Source of the DNA: Candidatus Bathyarchaeota archaeon
GTDB lineage: Archaea; Thermoproteota; Bathyarchaeia; Bathyarchaeales; Bathycorpusculaceae
Reading direction: 5' to 3'
Assembly: GCA_029881805.1 (NCBI GenBank)
Contig: JAOULW010000003.1
Span: 120,664-184,663 of the forward strand
DNA: 64,000 nt
The notes beneath the pieces are model-generated. The model made no database searches and was not told the DNA's origin. It worked only from the letters and a program-made list of their open reading frames with translations. Shown here in pieces: positions 1 through 9,538 of the stretch (position 1 is the stretch's first letter; each line of letters opens with the position of its first letter). A program made the translations under genes and the position numbers.

Positions 1-190
1 AACAATACCCAACGTATTGGGGCTAAAGCCCATGCTAATAGGCAGCGAAATCGCAGATATACCAGTTACAGTTGCTTCCATCGACCCATGCATGGCATGC
101 GCCAACCGAATAACTGTCGTCGATCAAGACAAGAGAGAAACAATCGTGACCGACCTGAAGAATCTGCGAAACCGAGGAAAAAAACAATGA
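1..190 (+). CDS. [NiFe]-hydrogenase large (catalytic) subunit, C-terminal end
   Basis: Only the last 62 codons are in the window (frame starts at base 2, TGA at 188-190). The tail carries the motif DPCMACANR, the C-terminal CxxC that supplies two nickel-site ligands in [NiFe] hydrogenases. Respiratory complex I NuoD and Fpo D proteins lack these cysteines, so this is a group-4 membrane-bound hydrogenase rather than a dehydrogenase. Residues after the Arg (ITVVDQD and beyond) form the tail normally removed by a maturation protease. The stop overlaps the start of the next gene (ATGA), indicating tight operon coupling to the membrane subunit. The upstream small subunit is not visible. Confidence 0.88.
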   Translation, partial: TIPNVLGLKPMLIGSEIADIPVTVASIDPCMACANRITVVDQDKRETIVTDLKNLRNRGKKQ

Positions 191-1134
191 ACACGGTGAT
201 AATACTCCTAATAACATTCCCACTGGTGTTTTTGCTAAGCCTACTCTTTGAAGGAATTGACAGAAAAGTTCATGCACGCATGCAAAAAAGAATAGGTCCT
301 CCAATCATCCAGCCCTTTTACGATTTTGTAAAATTGTTTAATAAGGAAAGAATAATTCCAATGACTGCTTCCTCACGAATTTTCACGACTGTCCCCATAA
401 TAGCTGCTGCCGCTTCAATTCTGGGAGCATCTATACCTGTGGCTAGCTTGATCGCAGGATCAAACGTCGGAGGCGATTTAATAATAATCCTATATCTTTT
501 GACCATTTCTCCTATAATGGTCATGATTGGCGGGTCCTCATCCGGTAACCCCTATGGGGCTGTTGGTTTTTCTCGAAAAATGACGATGTTAATTGCTTAT
601 GAAGTGCCCATGTTAATATGCATCCTATCTGTATCAGTCAATTATACGTCTCTAGCATACTATGACATTGTGCTTACTCAGGTCAAAATTGGGTCATTGC
701 TGGCGCTAGCACGTCCAAGTATGGCAGCTGCCGCAGCCGCCTTTGTATTATGTATGCCTGCATACACAGAAACTGTACCGTTCGACATGTCTGAGGCCAA
801 GACAGAAATTGTCCATGGCTCCTTGGTGGAGTATGGCGGACCCTACTTAGGTTTGGTCAAGCTGGCTAAGTCTGCTTCAAATTTTGCTTTGTCCTTTCTC
901 GCGGTAAGTCTGTTTTTCTATACACCAGCTCTGCTTGAAAGATACTTTTCGCCTGAATTAGGGGGTGCTATGCTTTTATGTTTGGTAACAACTCTAATTT
1001 TCATGGTGTTTACAATGACTGTGCCCCGCACTATATTTGCCCGCTTGAAAATAGGACAAGCGTTCAAGTTCTATTGGCTTGTACCATTGACGTTATCCAT
1101 AATATCTGTGGCGCTATCAATTTTAGGATTATAA
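187..1134 (+). CDS. Group-4 hydrogenase membrane subunit, NuoH/HyfC/EchB-like
   Basis: 315-aa integral membrane protein with about eight hydrophobic segments. It is homologous to complex I subunit NuoH, which anchors the hydrogenase module to the membrane and forms the entry to the ion path. Family marks are E22 with the basic loop around residues 26-37 (RKVHARMQKRIG) and the later acidic loop ETVPFDMSEAKTE near residue 200. The ATG at 187 was chosen because it overlaps the upstream stop as ATGA; the longer open frame upstream lies inside the large-subunit gene. It is followed after 14 bases by the ferredoxin subunit. Confidence 0.9.
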   Translation: MNTVIILLITFPLVFLLSLLFEGIDRKVHARMQKRIGPPIIQPFYDFVKLFNKERIIPMTASSRIFTTVPIIAAAASILGASIPVASLIAGSNVGGDLIIILYLLTISPIMVMIGGSSSGNPYGAVGFSRKMTMLIAYEVPMLICILSVSVNYTSLAYYDIVLTQVKIGSLLALARPSMAAAAAAFVLCMPAYTETVPFDMSEAKTEIVHGSLVEYGGPYLGLVKLAKSASNFALSFLAVSLFFYTPALLERYFSPELGGAMLLCLVTTLIFMVFTMTVPRTIFARLKIGQAFKFYWLVPLTLSIISVALSILGL

Positions 1135-1148
1135 GGAGGATATCATGT

Positions 1149-1487
1149 ATGAAGTTAGGAAATATGCTCCGTGACGCGTTGAGGGCATTGCTCCATAAGC
1201 CAGTTACAGTTCGTTACCTGACAAGGGCCGGAGAAATGGTGTCTGTTCCTGAGCGATACAGGGGAAAAATAGTTTATGACAAAGAGGCTTGCATAGGTTG
1301 CCTTCTATGCATAAGAACATGTCCTAGCGGCGTAATCACCACTACTGAGGAAAAGAAGGTATCATTTAACATTTCGCGATGTGTGTTCTGCGCACAATGT
1401 GCAGAGATATGCCCGACAGACGCAATTAGACTAGGCTCAGATTTTGAGATAGTGACTAGTGAAAAGGAAGATCTGATTGTTCAATAA
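1149..1487 (+). CDS. Group-4 hydrogenase 2x[4Fe-4S] ferredoxin subunit, NuoI/EchF-like
   Basis: 112-aa protein with two classic cluster motifs: C48, C51, C54, C58 (CIGCLLCIRTCP) and C78, C81, C84, C88 (CVFCAQCAEICP). It would carry electrons between reduced ferredoxin and the small subunit. The ATG at 1149 was chosen because AGGAGG sits at 1135-1140, eight bases upstream; another ATG at 1145 is out of frame. It lies directly behind the NuoH-like gene, as in Ech/Mbh-type operons. Confidence 0.9.
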   Translation: MKLGNMLRDALRALLHKPVTVRYLTRAGEMVSVPERYRGKIVYDKEACIGCLLCIRTCPSGVITTTEEKKVSFNISRCVFCAQCAEICPTDAIRLGSDFEIVTSEKEDLIVQ

Positions 1488-1544
1488 GATTTATTAAAAA
1501 GAAGAGTGCTTCATTATTGAAATCAGTGGAGTAGACAGGGAAAT

Positions 1545-2021
1545 TTGTCATCAACACCGGACGAGATTGTTGTCTTGCTTCTAAAAAATGTTGTATATCG
1601 CCACTCGGAATTACGGTCGCTGGAAGAGTTCTTAGTTGAAAAGTACGGATTTAGCAAGATCGAAGAAAAAGAGTATGCAATCTCTGAATTAAGAAAGATT
1701 GTTCAGATAGAGCGAGAAGGAACCGTTTTGGGAGAAGAGGGAAGTGAAAAGAAACTTTCTTCTCTAAAGATCTATGAAGGAAGCCATTTGGATACTAAAA
1801 TCAGAGTCTGCATTATGGGAGAAGTTGTTCAAAAAGAGGACGTAATTGTTGGGACAGGTGAAGAAGAGCGATATCCAGTCTACACTGCCGAATATCAAAT
1901 GATCAAACTTGTGAGCGAAAGTGGTTACGCCATGCAGCAGCTAATTGAGCGGATAGCTGTAGACCTCGGGCTGGAAATAAGGTCACGTGAATGGGTTTTT
2001 CATAGGTCGAAAGAGGGTTAG
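1545..2021 (+). CDS. Hypothetical protein at the end of the hydrogenase operon
   Basis: 158 aa, TTG start with AGGGAA just upstream. I do not recognise a family. It is soluble, charged and without cysteine clusters or membrane segments. It has none of the motifs of HycI/HyaD-type maturation proteases. Position 57 bases after the ferredoxin subunit suggests an accessory or assembly role, but this is only context. Its stop overlaps by 4 bases the stop of the convergent antiporter-like gene. Confidence 0.6.
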   Translation: MSSTPDEIVVLLLKNVVYRHSELRSLEEFLVEKYGFSKIEEKEYAISELRKIVQIEREGTVLGEEGSEKKLSSLKIYEGSHLDTKIRVCIMGEVVQKEDVIVGTGEEERYPVYTAEYQMIKLVSESGYAMQQLIERIAVDLGLEIRSREWVFHRSKEG

Positions 2022-3514
2022 GGCACACCGATCAGACTTAGAAGAATATTTGGTTGTAGACCAAACAGAATGGCTACAGCGGCCAAGACTACCGTCGGGA
2101 GCCACATCGTTATGTGAACTTCCTTTGCTGTTTCTAGTTTCTCAGTTGTCTCTCCCATAAAGATTCTATGAAATGAACGAATTAGAAAGATGAAAGAAAT
2201 CATAGATATGGAAACGAGCAACAGTAAAATCAAGACTGCCCCAGCAATACCTCCAAGAGGTAGCAGAAACTCGTAAGCCGCGTTGTAGAGAAGCAATTTT
2301 GCGTAAAAGCCGCCCAAAGGCGGAACACCAGTCAGTGAAAGTGCACAAATTACGTAACTTAACGCGGTTTTGTTCATTTTTCCTAATAAGCCACCCAGCA
2401 ATTCAGTTTCTCCCGTTCCGCTAGTAAAAAACACTGAACCCAGGCTTAGGATCATTCCCGTCTTCATTAATGCACTGTTCATCAAATAATACTGTCCCGC
2501 GACGAAACTGATTGATGATGTAAGCAAGCCTAGAGCAAAAATAGAATGCCCAAATTCATCTATGCTACAGTAGGCCAGCATCCGATAGAAATTCTTTTGC
2601 GGATACGCCAATAGGGCACCGGATAGCATAGAAATTAACCCCAAGCCCACCATCAACGCAATAATAACGGGAGAAGGATATATCACATAAAATGGATAGA
2701 CCAAGTTGTAGAGAGCAAGTATCAAAGCGATGGGTTCAGCACAGAAAAACCCGTTAATAGTTATAGTGGACCCCGGAAATACGTCGGGCAACCATCCGTG
2801 AAAGGGAACAAGCCCTATGTCTGCTCCGAGGCCAACAATAAAACAAGCGACTGCCAACATAAGGAAATGTGGATTTTCAACTAAACGGGTTTGTATATCT
2901 GGGGTGTTCATTATGGCAAAAAGATCGGAATTGCCAGCTAAGATGAACACGATTAAGGTCCCCAGCAAAACAAATAGAGCACTTATTGCGGTGATTATCA
3001 AGTATTTGAAAGCTGCTTCGGTTGAAAGCTTGCTTGGATTATGAGCAACTAGGACTACTGAAACACCGACTGTCAATTCTACGAAGAGGTAGATACCAAA
3101 CAAGTCATGTGAAAGCAGGAGTCCTAACATGCAGCAGAGAAATAGAAGTAAGAAGAAATTGTACATAGTTGGCTTTAGTCGACCTTCTTTCTCAGCTTTT
3201 ACGTTGTAGATCGAAGTCAGAAAGAATATCAAAGCAACAGTTACAATACCAGCTATGTTTCTCAAATCAACATACAAAGAAAGTTGGGGAACCTCTAGAA
3301 CGCGAATTTCGCTATCAAGGACGTACGGAACCATTGACAGCGATGTAATCAAGGTTAAACCAGTGCCAGAAAGCAGTGCAATCTTTCCGATTTTTTTGAA
3401 GAAAGGCTCCAGAAACCAGAATGGGTGTAGAAGTATGTGTAAGATTCCCATGGAAAGCGGGATTATTAAGGAAAAAAGTGGAAGCAGAGAGTACACTAGT
3501 CTGCCCACCTCCAT
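2018..3514 (-). CDS. Proton-translocating antiporter-like hydrogenase subunit (NuoN/M, HyfF type)
   Basis: 498-aa protein with roughly fourteen transmembrane segments of the proton-conducting membrane transporter family (NuoL/M/N, MrpD, HyfF). It shows the conserved glutamate helix (FVELTVGVSVV, around residue 145) and the region GADIGLVPFHGWLPD around residue 230, both part of the proton channel. It overlaps the upstream HyfE-like gene by 19 bases. It is the last gene of a four-gene minus-strand operon and should couple hydrogenase electron transfer to ion pumping. Confidence 0.88.
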   Translation of the reverse strand: MEVGRLVYSLLPLFSLIIPLSMGILHILLHPFWFLEPFFKKIGKIALLSGTGLTLITSLSMVPYVLDSEIRVLEVPQLSLYVDLRNIAGIVTVALIFFLTSIYNVKAEKEGRLKPTMYNFFLLLFLCCMLGLLLSHDLFGIYLFVELTVGVSVVLVAHNPSKLSTEAAFKYLIITAISALFVLLGTLIVFILAGNSDLFAIMNTPDIQTRLVENPHFLMLAVACFIVGLGADIGLVPFHGWLPDVFPGSTITINGFFCAEPIALILALYNLVYPFYVIYPSPVIIALMVGLGLISMLSGALLAYPQKNFYRMLAYCSIDEFGHSIFALGLLTSSISFVAGQYYLMNSALMKTGMILSLGSVFFTSGTGETELLGGLLGKMNKTALSYVICALSLTGVPPLGGFYAKLLLYNAAYEFLLPLGGIAGAVLILLLLVSISMISFIFLIRSFHRIFMGETTEKLETAKEVHITMWLPTVVLAAVAILFGLQPNILLSLIGVP

Positions 3515-4140
3515 TTCCTAATTGACATCGTCCCATAGTCGCGGTAAGCCTCTATGATTATGAATATGCCAACCAAGTTTACAAAGACCATCAAAGCAAG
3601 CATGAAAGGAATTAATACTAATGGACTCTCCGCAAATATTGGATAAAAGGAGTTTTCAGCCATATTGAGCCCAACAAGGATGGCCAACGGGTCAGTTCGT
3701 GTAGCAGTAATTAATACTGAGAGCGAAAACATGATGGAAACAAATGGTAAAGATTCAATGTTAGCCGGAAGAAGAGATGAAGTGAAGATACATAGAACTA
3801 TGTTTGAAACTATGATTGCGACGAGTATTATGCCGCCTCTTTTGACGCTGACGATTGGTTGACTATTCACATTTTCGGTTTTTATCATACCCCAATAGAT
3901 TATTAAGGGAGACACTACAGCCGAGGAGAACCACTCTGCAAAAGTGGCGAAGAAATCGATCAATCCTTCAAACCCTAGACCCATTAGAAGATTGACAAGA
4001 CAGAACATGAGCTCGACAAGGCCTATAACTGCTGCTTGAATGGCGAGCAAACGAATTAGCTGTCGTGTTGTTTTCACGAAGACCCCACATGTTGTAACAA
4101 CTACAGATATTGTTAATGCGGCAAGTACAATTATTTCCAT
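3496..4140 (-). CDS. HyfE-like hydrogenase membrane subunit (NuoK-related)
   Basis: 214-aa hydrophobic protein with about six transmembrane segments. Size and topology match hydrogenase-4 component E (HyfE), a fused relative of complex I NuoK, with a conserved-looking NMAENSFYP stretch near residue 160 in a membrane helix. It sits between the NuoL-like and NuoN-like genes, the usual order in hydrogenase-4 type operons. Three bases separate it from the upstream gene. Confidence 0.78.
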   Translation of the reverse strand: MEIIVLAALTISVVVTTCGVFVKTTRQLIRLLAIQAAVIGLVELMFCLVNLLMGLGFEGLIDFFATFAEWFSSAVVSPLIIYWGMIKTENVNSQPIVSVKRGGIILVAIIVSNIVLCIFTSSLLPANIESLPFVSIMFSLSVLITATRTDPLAILVGLNMAENSFYPIFAESPLVLIPFMLALMVFVNLVGIFIIIEAYRDYGTMSIRKWRWAD

Positions 4141-4143
4141 GTT

Positions 4144-6123
4144 TCATCCCGCCAAAACAGCGATTAACACGATAACCACTGCTCCAACTATGAAAGATAG
4201 AATAGCAGCGAAATAGCTTTGCCTTATGTCCAAGCGAAGTAGTTTATTACAGGCACTGAAGAACTTGGCTGACAGCGCATTATAGGCACGGTCAATGTTG
4301 GACTTATGACTAGCATTGTCAAACCGTAAATCATTCGTAAGTACATAGTAAAATTGATAACCGTGTGGACCATCCAGCAGGTTTGAGTCTTCTCCGCAGA
4401 GAAAAGGCTCAAACGTCTCTTCACTCGCCGATTCTCTGTAAACAGCTGCCACCCTTCTAGAATAAAGCGTCATGGAAATGAAGGTTACAGTGAGTATAAC
4501 CATAGACAAGGCTAGGGCAAGAGTATTCCAGAAACCAAGTGTAGTTTCGATTGATCCCAATGGCATAACGACGTTAATTGGGAAACCTATTTGCCATACA
4601 GCTGGAATAATAAGAGAATCTAGTGGAATTGCAGGGACCACGCCGAAAATTATCAGAGCCGCCGAAGCTAAAATCATCGGCGCAAGCATAGATATCGGAG
4701 GATCCTTAATTGGAAAGTTCAAAACAGATTTCGCTGATTTCTGCATAAAAACTGAATGCAGTAGCCTTATTGCAATCGCAACGTTAAGCACGCCACCTAT
4801 AAAGGCGATCATAGTGAGCAATGTTGCCTGACTGTCGATCGTAGCATTGAAAATAAGGTATTTGCTTGCGAAGTCACTGAAAAAAGGCACACTCGATAAA
4901 GATAGGCTACCGATTAAGCAGCAGATTGCAGTTATCGGCATATGACGATAGAGACCGCCCATTTCATTAATGTCGTGTTTCCCAGTAGCGTAAATTACAG
5001 CACCAGCACAAAGAAAAAGCAAACCGCAATAAAGTGCGTGCGATATCATGTGGAATAGACTTGCCGTTACGCCCAAAGGAGTGGCTAGTCCTGCCGCTAG
5101 CACTATGTAGCCAAGCTGAGATATAGTGCTGTAAGCGATTATTCGTTTGAAATCATTTTCGATTACTCCGTTTATCGCTCCAATAATGAGTGTTATGGCA
5201 CCAATGAGAGAAATAACAAAGCTCCAAACACTAATGTTTCCAAAGAGTAGCGGCAAAGGCATCGCTGGAAGTGAGATTACATGACCATGAAATGCATCTA
5301 AGAAGAAGCGGATAATTATGTAAATGCCAGACTGAAAGCCACAGACGTGAAAAAGAACAGTTGCCGATGTAGGCGCGACTGTTCCGTCAGGTAGCCACGT
5401 GTGAAGCGGAAATAGCACCGTTTTAGGCAACACAGCAACTAAAAGGAGCGGAAAAACAATCGAAATCGCTGGATCGCCCAACGGAATTGTGTTACCTATC
5501 TCTGCAATTTCTAAAGTTCCAGTGATAGAGTAAATAACGATTGTAGCCACTAATAGAGCTATGCTGCCTATGTGCGTCATAATTAGACATTTGATGGCTG
5601 CCCACAAGCAGAATTGATCTTTGCTCCAAAAGGAAATCAACACGTAGGAGCACAAACTTATTAATTCCCAGAAAATGAGGAGGCTGAGGAGATTGTCCGA
5701 AAACAATGTTCCGAGCATTGCTCCATTAAACAGCAAGATAAAAGAGTAGGATCTGTTAAACTCCCAATTAGTTTTGTACGCCCTGTTATACGGGGAAAGA
5801 TAGTACACGTTATAGGTGAGGGCTAAAGCAGTAAACAGTGAAGAAAGAAGCGCAGGCACTAGAGCCAGATGATCAACATATAATCCCACATTAAACATGC
5901 CCATTGGTAGAGGCAAGACAAAAAGTTGCGTCTCGATAGGTTCATATTGCGCAGCTAAAATTAACGAAAGAACAAGAAAAAAAGTTACGTAAGAAGCTAA
6001 AATACAAATCGCCTTTGCAGACGCCGCTCCTTCTTTAGGCAGTTTTGCGACTAAATGCGACAAAAAAGCGACCACAATGGGTATGAATATCGCTAGGACG
6101 GTCACCAGAGAATATATTGCCAT
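4144..6123 (-). CDS. Proton-translocating antiporter-like hydrogenase subunit (NuoL, HyfB type)
   Basis: 659-aa membrane protein of the NuoL/HyfB family. Motifs include IFWELISLCSYVLISFW (channel glutamate helix, around residue 150), a HTWLPDGTVAPTSATVLFH loop around residue 242, and FKRIIAYSTISQLGY around residue 325. The long C-terminal extension ends in a final hydrophobic helix, as expected for NuoL-like subunits. It forms part of the ion-pumping membrane arm of the hydrogenase. Confidence 0.9.
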   Translation of the reverse strand: MAIYSLVTVLAIFIPIVVAFLSHLVAKLPKEGAASAKAICILASYVTFFLVLSLILAAQYEPIETQLFVLPLPMGMFNVGLYVDHLALVPALLSSLFTALALTYNVYYLSPYNRAYKTNWEFNRSYSFILLFNGAMLGTLFSDNLLSLLIFWELISLCSYVLISFWSKDQFCLWAAIKCLIMTHIGSIALLVATIVIYSITGTLEIAEIGNTIPLGDPAISIVFPLLLVAVLPKTVLFPLHTWLPDGTVAPTSATVLFHVCGFQSGIYIIIRFFLDAFHGHVISLPAMPLPLLFGNISVWSFVISLIGAITLIIGAINGVIENDFKRIIAYSTISQLGYIVLAAGLATPLGVTASLFHMISHALYCGLLFLCAGAVIYATGKHDINEMGGLYRHMPITAICCLIGSLSLSSVPFFSDFASKYLIFNATIDSQATLLTMIAFIGGVLNVAIAIRLLHSVFMQKSAKSVLNFPIKDPPISMLAPMILASAALIIFGVVPAIPLDSLIIPAVWQIGFPINVVMPLGSIETTLGFWNTLALALSMVILTVTFISMTLYSRRVAAVYRESASEETFEPFLCGEDSNLLDGPHGYQFYYVLTNDLRFDNASHKSNIDRAYNALSAKFFSACNKLLRLDIRQSYFAAILSFIVGAVVIVLIAVLAG

Positions 6124-6208
6124 GCAGTTTCACTCTTCAGTAGAACTAGTAAATTATCAATAATTAATATATCTGCATTACTGCAGCCTAGGTTTTTCTG
6201 CATCTTCA

Positions 6209-6691
6209 TTAATGGCTGCTAGCTGGACTTTTCTTGTTTTCAGTCTTTTCTTTCTCTGCGGCGTGAGTTTTGCGTAATGGGTAATTATCTTTCGGCCAAT
6301 CATCGGGTAGTATTGAAGATGCCAAGTTCAGATGCCCTTCAAAAACTACTCCAAAAAAATCGTGAATCTCCTGTTCATAAGGTGCTGCGCCCCTTATCAA
6401 ATCAACGATCGAAGGAGCAACGGCTTCATTCTTTGACAGTTTAACTCTGACTGTTAACAGAGTGTCTTCGTTGCTCAGATGATACAAGAGTTCAATTCCA
6501 TCCGCAACTTCGAGCCCCGTTATAGCTGACAAATGTGTAAACCCGCTGATTTTCAAAAACTCGACTGTGCCTTTTAAACATCTTTTGTCAACACGCAAAA
6601 AAATCTGCTTGCCTTTGATGGAAGGTGACTCTAGGAAACATTTTGCTTCGAAACGCTCAATCAAATTGCTGACAATCTGTTCTGCAGACAT
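6209..6691 (-). CDS. Hydrogenase NuoC-like subunit (30-kDa family)
   Basis: 160-aa protein of the complex I 30-kDa/NuoC family. The signature lies near residues 105-140: PYEQEIHDFFGVVFEGH, then DWPKDNYPLRK. It bridges the catalytic module and the rest of the complex. It is the first gene of the minus-strand operon carrying the three antiporter-like subunits, so it is physically separated from the catalytic subunits on the plus strand. Start ATG at 6691. Confidence 0.87.
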   Translation of the reverse strand: MSAEQIVSNLIERFEAKCFLESPSIKGKQIFLRVDKRCLKGTVEFLKISGFTHLSAITGLEVADGIELLYHLSNEDTLLTVRVKLSKNEAVAPSIVDLIRGAAPYEQEIHDFFGVVFEGHLNLASSILPDDWPKDNYPLRKTHAAEKEKTENKKSPASSH

Positions 6692-6858
6692 TTAAATCCC
6701 AAACTAGTTTACTAGTTAAGAGAATATCAAACACCAAAATTAATCTATCCCACTGCTGGAAAGTTGTCCATTGGCTTTTGTCAACTTCAAGATGAGTTAT
6801 GCATCTTATCAGATCGCGAATGTCTACTTCAATGTAAACAACACAATGGGCTGTCTCT

Positions 6859-8226
6859 TCAGGCTAGACTGCCGCGTTTCATTAGAAAATCTGTTATTTT
6901 CTTTTGGAAGAGTGCATTCTTCAGAAGCTCACTCTTTGTTATCCATTGTTGCAGTGGAATTTGGAATCGGCTTGCAATGAATTTTAGGGCTTCATCCATG
7001 GTGTTGAAGTTGGAAGGTTTTTGTCGCATGGCATTTCTGACGTTTTCTCGTACTTGCCAGACGCCAACCGGCATTATGTAGCCTGGATGAGCCTCGCGTA
7101 ATACTATCACTGTGGCTTGTCTTCTTTCTTTTACGAGTTTTTCGCAGACTGCTAAGCGTGCAGCGTAATAGCATCCCCCTATCTCTGCGTAGGTTGTTCT
7201 CCCATTGTAGCCTTCCCAATCCGAAAACATTACTATGTTTCGTCCCTGAGGGTTCCAAACAGTGCCCGGATACCATGCTTCCATCGCTTCGTAGCTCCAT
7301 GTCCCCGGGATCATCAAAACTTCGAAAATGTTGTCTATGTAGCGAGATTCATAAACCCGATACTCGTTTATTTCTGGAGAAGTCTTCACTTTTTCCATTA
7401 AGTCCTTTGATAGTATGCTGTCTACAGCTGTTATGCTCCAACGGGTTGGCACAAGCCGCCTATTCTTCTCTAAACCAAAGGCGCCTATGCTGAATGCCCT
7501 CTGAATCTTTGTTACAAATACACCTCTATTGTAAATTTCTAGAACTGCTTCTGCTGCTTTGAGGTCGGTGTCCCCGTAGGCTTTCTCTATGTGATGATCC
7601 CAACGGGCGTTTCCGACACGCAAATCACGGATTGGCGCTGAAGGTCCAAAAGGCTGAATTTCATCATCTAGAACTATGGAACCTCTTGGTTTGCTCTTTA
7701 AAAGCAGCTCTACATCTACTGAATTTACTGCTAAGGCTAGTTCTCGTGTTTTTTCAATTATTTTTCCGGCTTCTTCAAATTTCTGCACGTGTACGCGGTG
7801 TTTGCCTCGGATGAGCATGGAGCGGAAGCCTACAATTTCGTCTATGGTTTTTCCGAACCATAACTCCGGCAAATCATATATGGTTGTGTCTTCTTGAACT
7901 GGCGGTACCAGTGGTCCAGCGTAAACGTATGGATAGCCTATTCTTCCGACAAAGACGCTTGGTGGTGAGGCTCCAACGATGTCTTCGCTTTGCATTAATG
8001 GAATGCTTTTCAAAAAATAATTAGCTTTAACAATTATTGGGCAACGGGTTTTGCCGCAGAGAAACTTTGATCCTTTGCAAGCTACACATAAGCCGCTTTT
8101 TGAAAACTTGGCGACTATTGTGCTTTCATCATAACTTATGTCAGATTTAGCGATTGATTCTTTTAGAATGTCAAGTAACCAAACATTCGGCGAACCTTTA
8201 TTCACTTGTCTATAAGAAGAGGTCAA
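6859..8226 (-). CDS. nreA: DNA repair protein NreA (Nre family, PCNA-interacting)
   Basis: 455-aa protein of the archaeal Nre family, implicated in DNA-damage response together with PCNA. The N-terminus holds a zinc-binding group at C47, C50, C57 and C62. The extreme C-terminus carries a PIP-box-like motif, Q441-KKITDF-L448, eight residues before the end, consistent with sliding-clamp binding. Length matches the family. It is preceded by a 145-base gap shared with the divergent aminotransferase gene. Confidence 0.88.
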   Translation of the reverse strand: MTSSYRQVNKGSPNVWLLDILKESIAKSDISYDESTIVAKFSKSGLCVACKGSKFLCGKTRCPIIVKANYFLKSIPLMQSEDIVGASPPSVFVGRIGYPYVYAGPLVPPVQEDTTIYDLPELWFGKTIDEIVGFRSMLIRGKHRVHVQKFEEAGKIIEKTRELALAVNSVDVELLLKSKPRGSIVLDDEIQPFGPSAPIRDLRVGNARWDHHIEKAYGDTDLKAAEAVLEIYNRGVFVTKIQRAFSIGAFGLEKNRRLVPTRWSITAVDSILSKDLMEKVKTSPEINEYRVYESRYIDNIFEVLMIPGTWSYEAMEAWYPGTVWNPQGRNIVMFSDWEGYNGRTTYAEIGGCYYAARLAVCEKLVKERRQATVIVLREAHPGYIMPVGVWQVRENVRNAMRQKPSNFNTMDEALKFIASRFQIPLQQWITKSELLKNALFQKKITDFLMKRGSLA

Positions 8227-8371
8227 CTCTTATCACCAGATTGTTGATCGAACCAATTCATATGTTTTCTGATTAATTCGCATCAGGAATCTGCAAGGAA
8301 AAAAGGCTTATTTGCTTCATAGGGAGAAGAACAGTACAAACATTTTGTGTGACATAAGGGAGCAGAAATGA

Positions 8372-9490
8372 ATGAAAGTTGATCAGTTTTTGGTCGAACG
8401 TTTCTTGAATACTTATGAGCATGAGGTAGAGCTGAATCTTGCTGAGACTTGTGTTGACCCGTTTGAGTTGGGCGAGTTCTTAACGATGGTGGAGCGAGAG
8501 GATTTCTTTGAAGAGTTCAAAAAAATGCAGTTAACGTATGGCTTCATTGACGGATCTCCAGATTTGCGACAAGGAATTGCAGATTTGTACGATTATATGA
8601 AGCCAGAGAATATTCTCGCTACTGGTGGAGCTATTGGCGCTAACTTTCTTGTATTTTACAGTCTTGTAGAGCCAGGCGACACGGTTGTTTCGATTTTTCC
8701 TGCTTACCAACAATTATACAGTGTGGCTAAATCGTTTGGTTCACAAGTCAAATTGCTACGTTTACATGAGAGTAAGCAATGGCTGCCTGATGTCGAAGAT
8801 TTGTCCGAACTTGTGGATCATGGAACTAGGCTTATAGTGGTCAATAATCCGCACAATCCAACTGGAAGCCTCATAGACACTGAGCTTTTGAAAAAAATTT
8901 GCGCTATTGCAGAAGAGGCAGGTGCATACTTGCTTTGTGATGAGACATATAGGGGTCTTTACATAAGATCGGATGATTATGTTCCTTCGGCGGTAGACCT
9001 AAGCGATAGAGCCATAGTCACTGGGTCTTTTTCCAAGGCTTTTTCGCTCACAGGTTTACGTCTGGGATGGATTGTTGCCAGCGAGCAGATTATCAGAGAA
9101 TGCAAGGTCCATAGGGATTATACAACAATTAGCAATGGTATGATTGACGATGCCCTTGCTACTCTTGCCCTAAAAAATCTAGATCATATCTATAAACGCA
9201 ACTTGGGAATAATCCGCGCAAACCATCTAATCCTTTCACGCTGGGTCGAGGAAGAACCACTGATTGATTGGGTTCCTCCGAGAGCGGGAAGTATCGCCTT
9301 TCTGCGATATAATTTCAATATGCCGTCTGAAGAGCTTTGCCTGCGCCTTATCCAAGATGAAGGAACGTTGCTTGTTCCGGGCTCTTGTTTTGAAATGGAA
9401 GGGTACTTGCGAATTGGGTACGGATGTAAAACTGAAACCCTGAAGGAAGGTTTGGGGCGATTCAGGGATTTCTTAAACTTCTATCGCTGA
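8372..9490 (+). CDS. PLP-dependent aminotransferase, class I/II
   Basis: 372-aa fold-type-I aminotransferase. It contains NNPHNPTG at 158-165, D190 in CDETYRG, the PLP lysine K222 in SFSKAFSLTG, and R230. The amino-acid substrate cannot be read from the sequence. It stands alone, divergent from nreA and 48 bases before a DUF3795-type gene. Confidence 0.88.
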   Translation: MKVDQFLVERFLNTYEHEVELNLAETCVDPFELGEFLTMVEREDFFEEFKKMQLTYGFIDGSPDLRQGIADLYDYMKPENILATGGAIGANFLVFYSLVEPGDTVVSIFPAYQQLYSVAKSFGSQVKLLRLHESKQWLPDVEDLSELVDHGTRLIVVNNPHNPTGSLIDTELLKKICAIAEEAGAYLLCDETYRGLYIRSDDYVPSAVDLSDRAIVTGSFSKAFSLTGLRLGWIVASEQIIRECKVHRDYTTISNGMIDDALATLALKNLDHIYKRNLGIIRANHLILSRWVEEEPLIDWVPPRAGSIAFLRYNFNMPSEELCLRLIQDEGTLLVPGSCFEMEGYLRIGYGCKTETLKEGLGRFRDFLNFYR

Positions 9491-9538
9491 GAACCTATCG
9501 TTTTATATGATCTTTCGTTAATGACTATGTAAAGCTGT

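Noticed and set aside
2166..2348. Alternative frames inside the antiporter-like genes
   Set aside because: They overlap strong membrane-protein genes and have no start signals.
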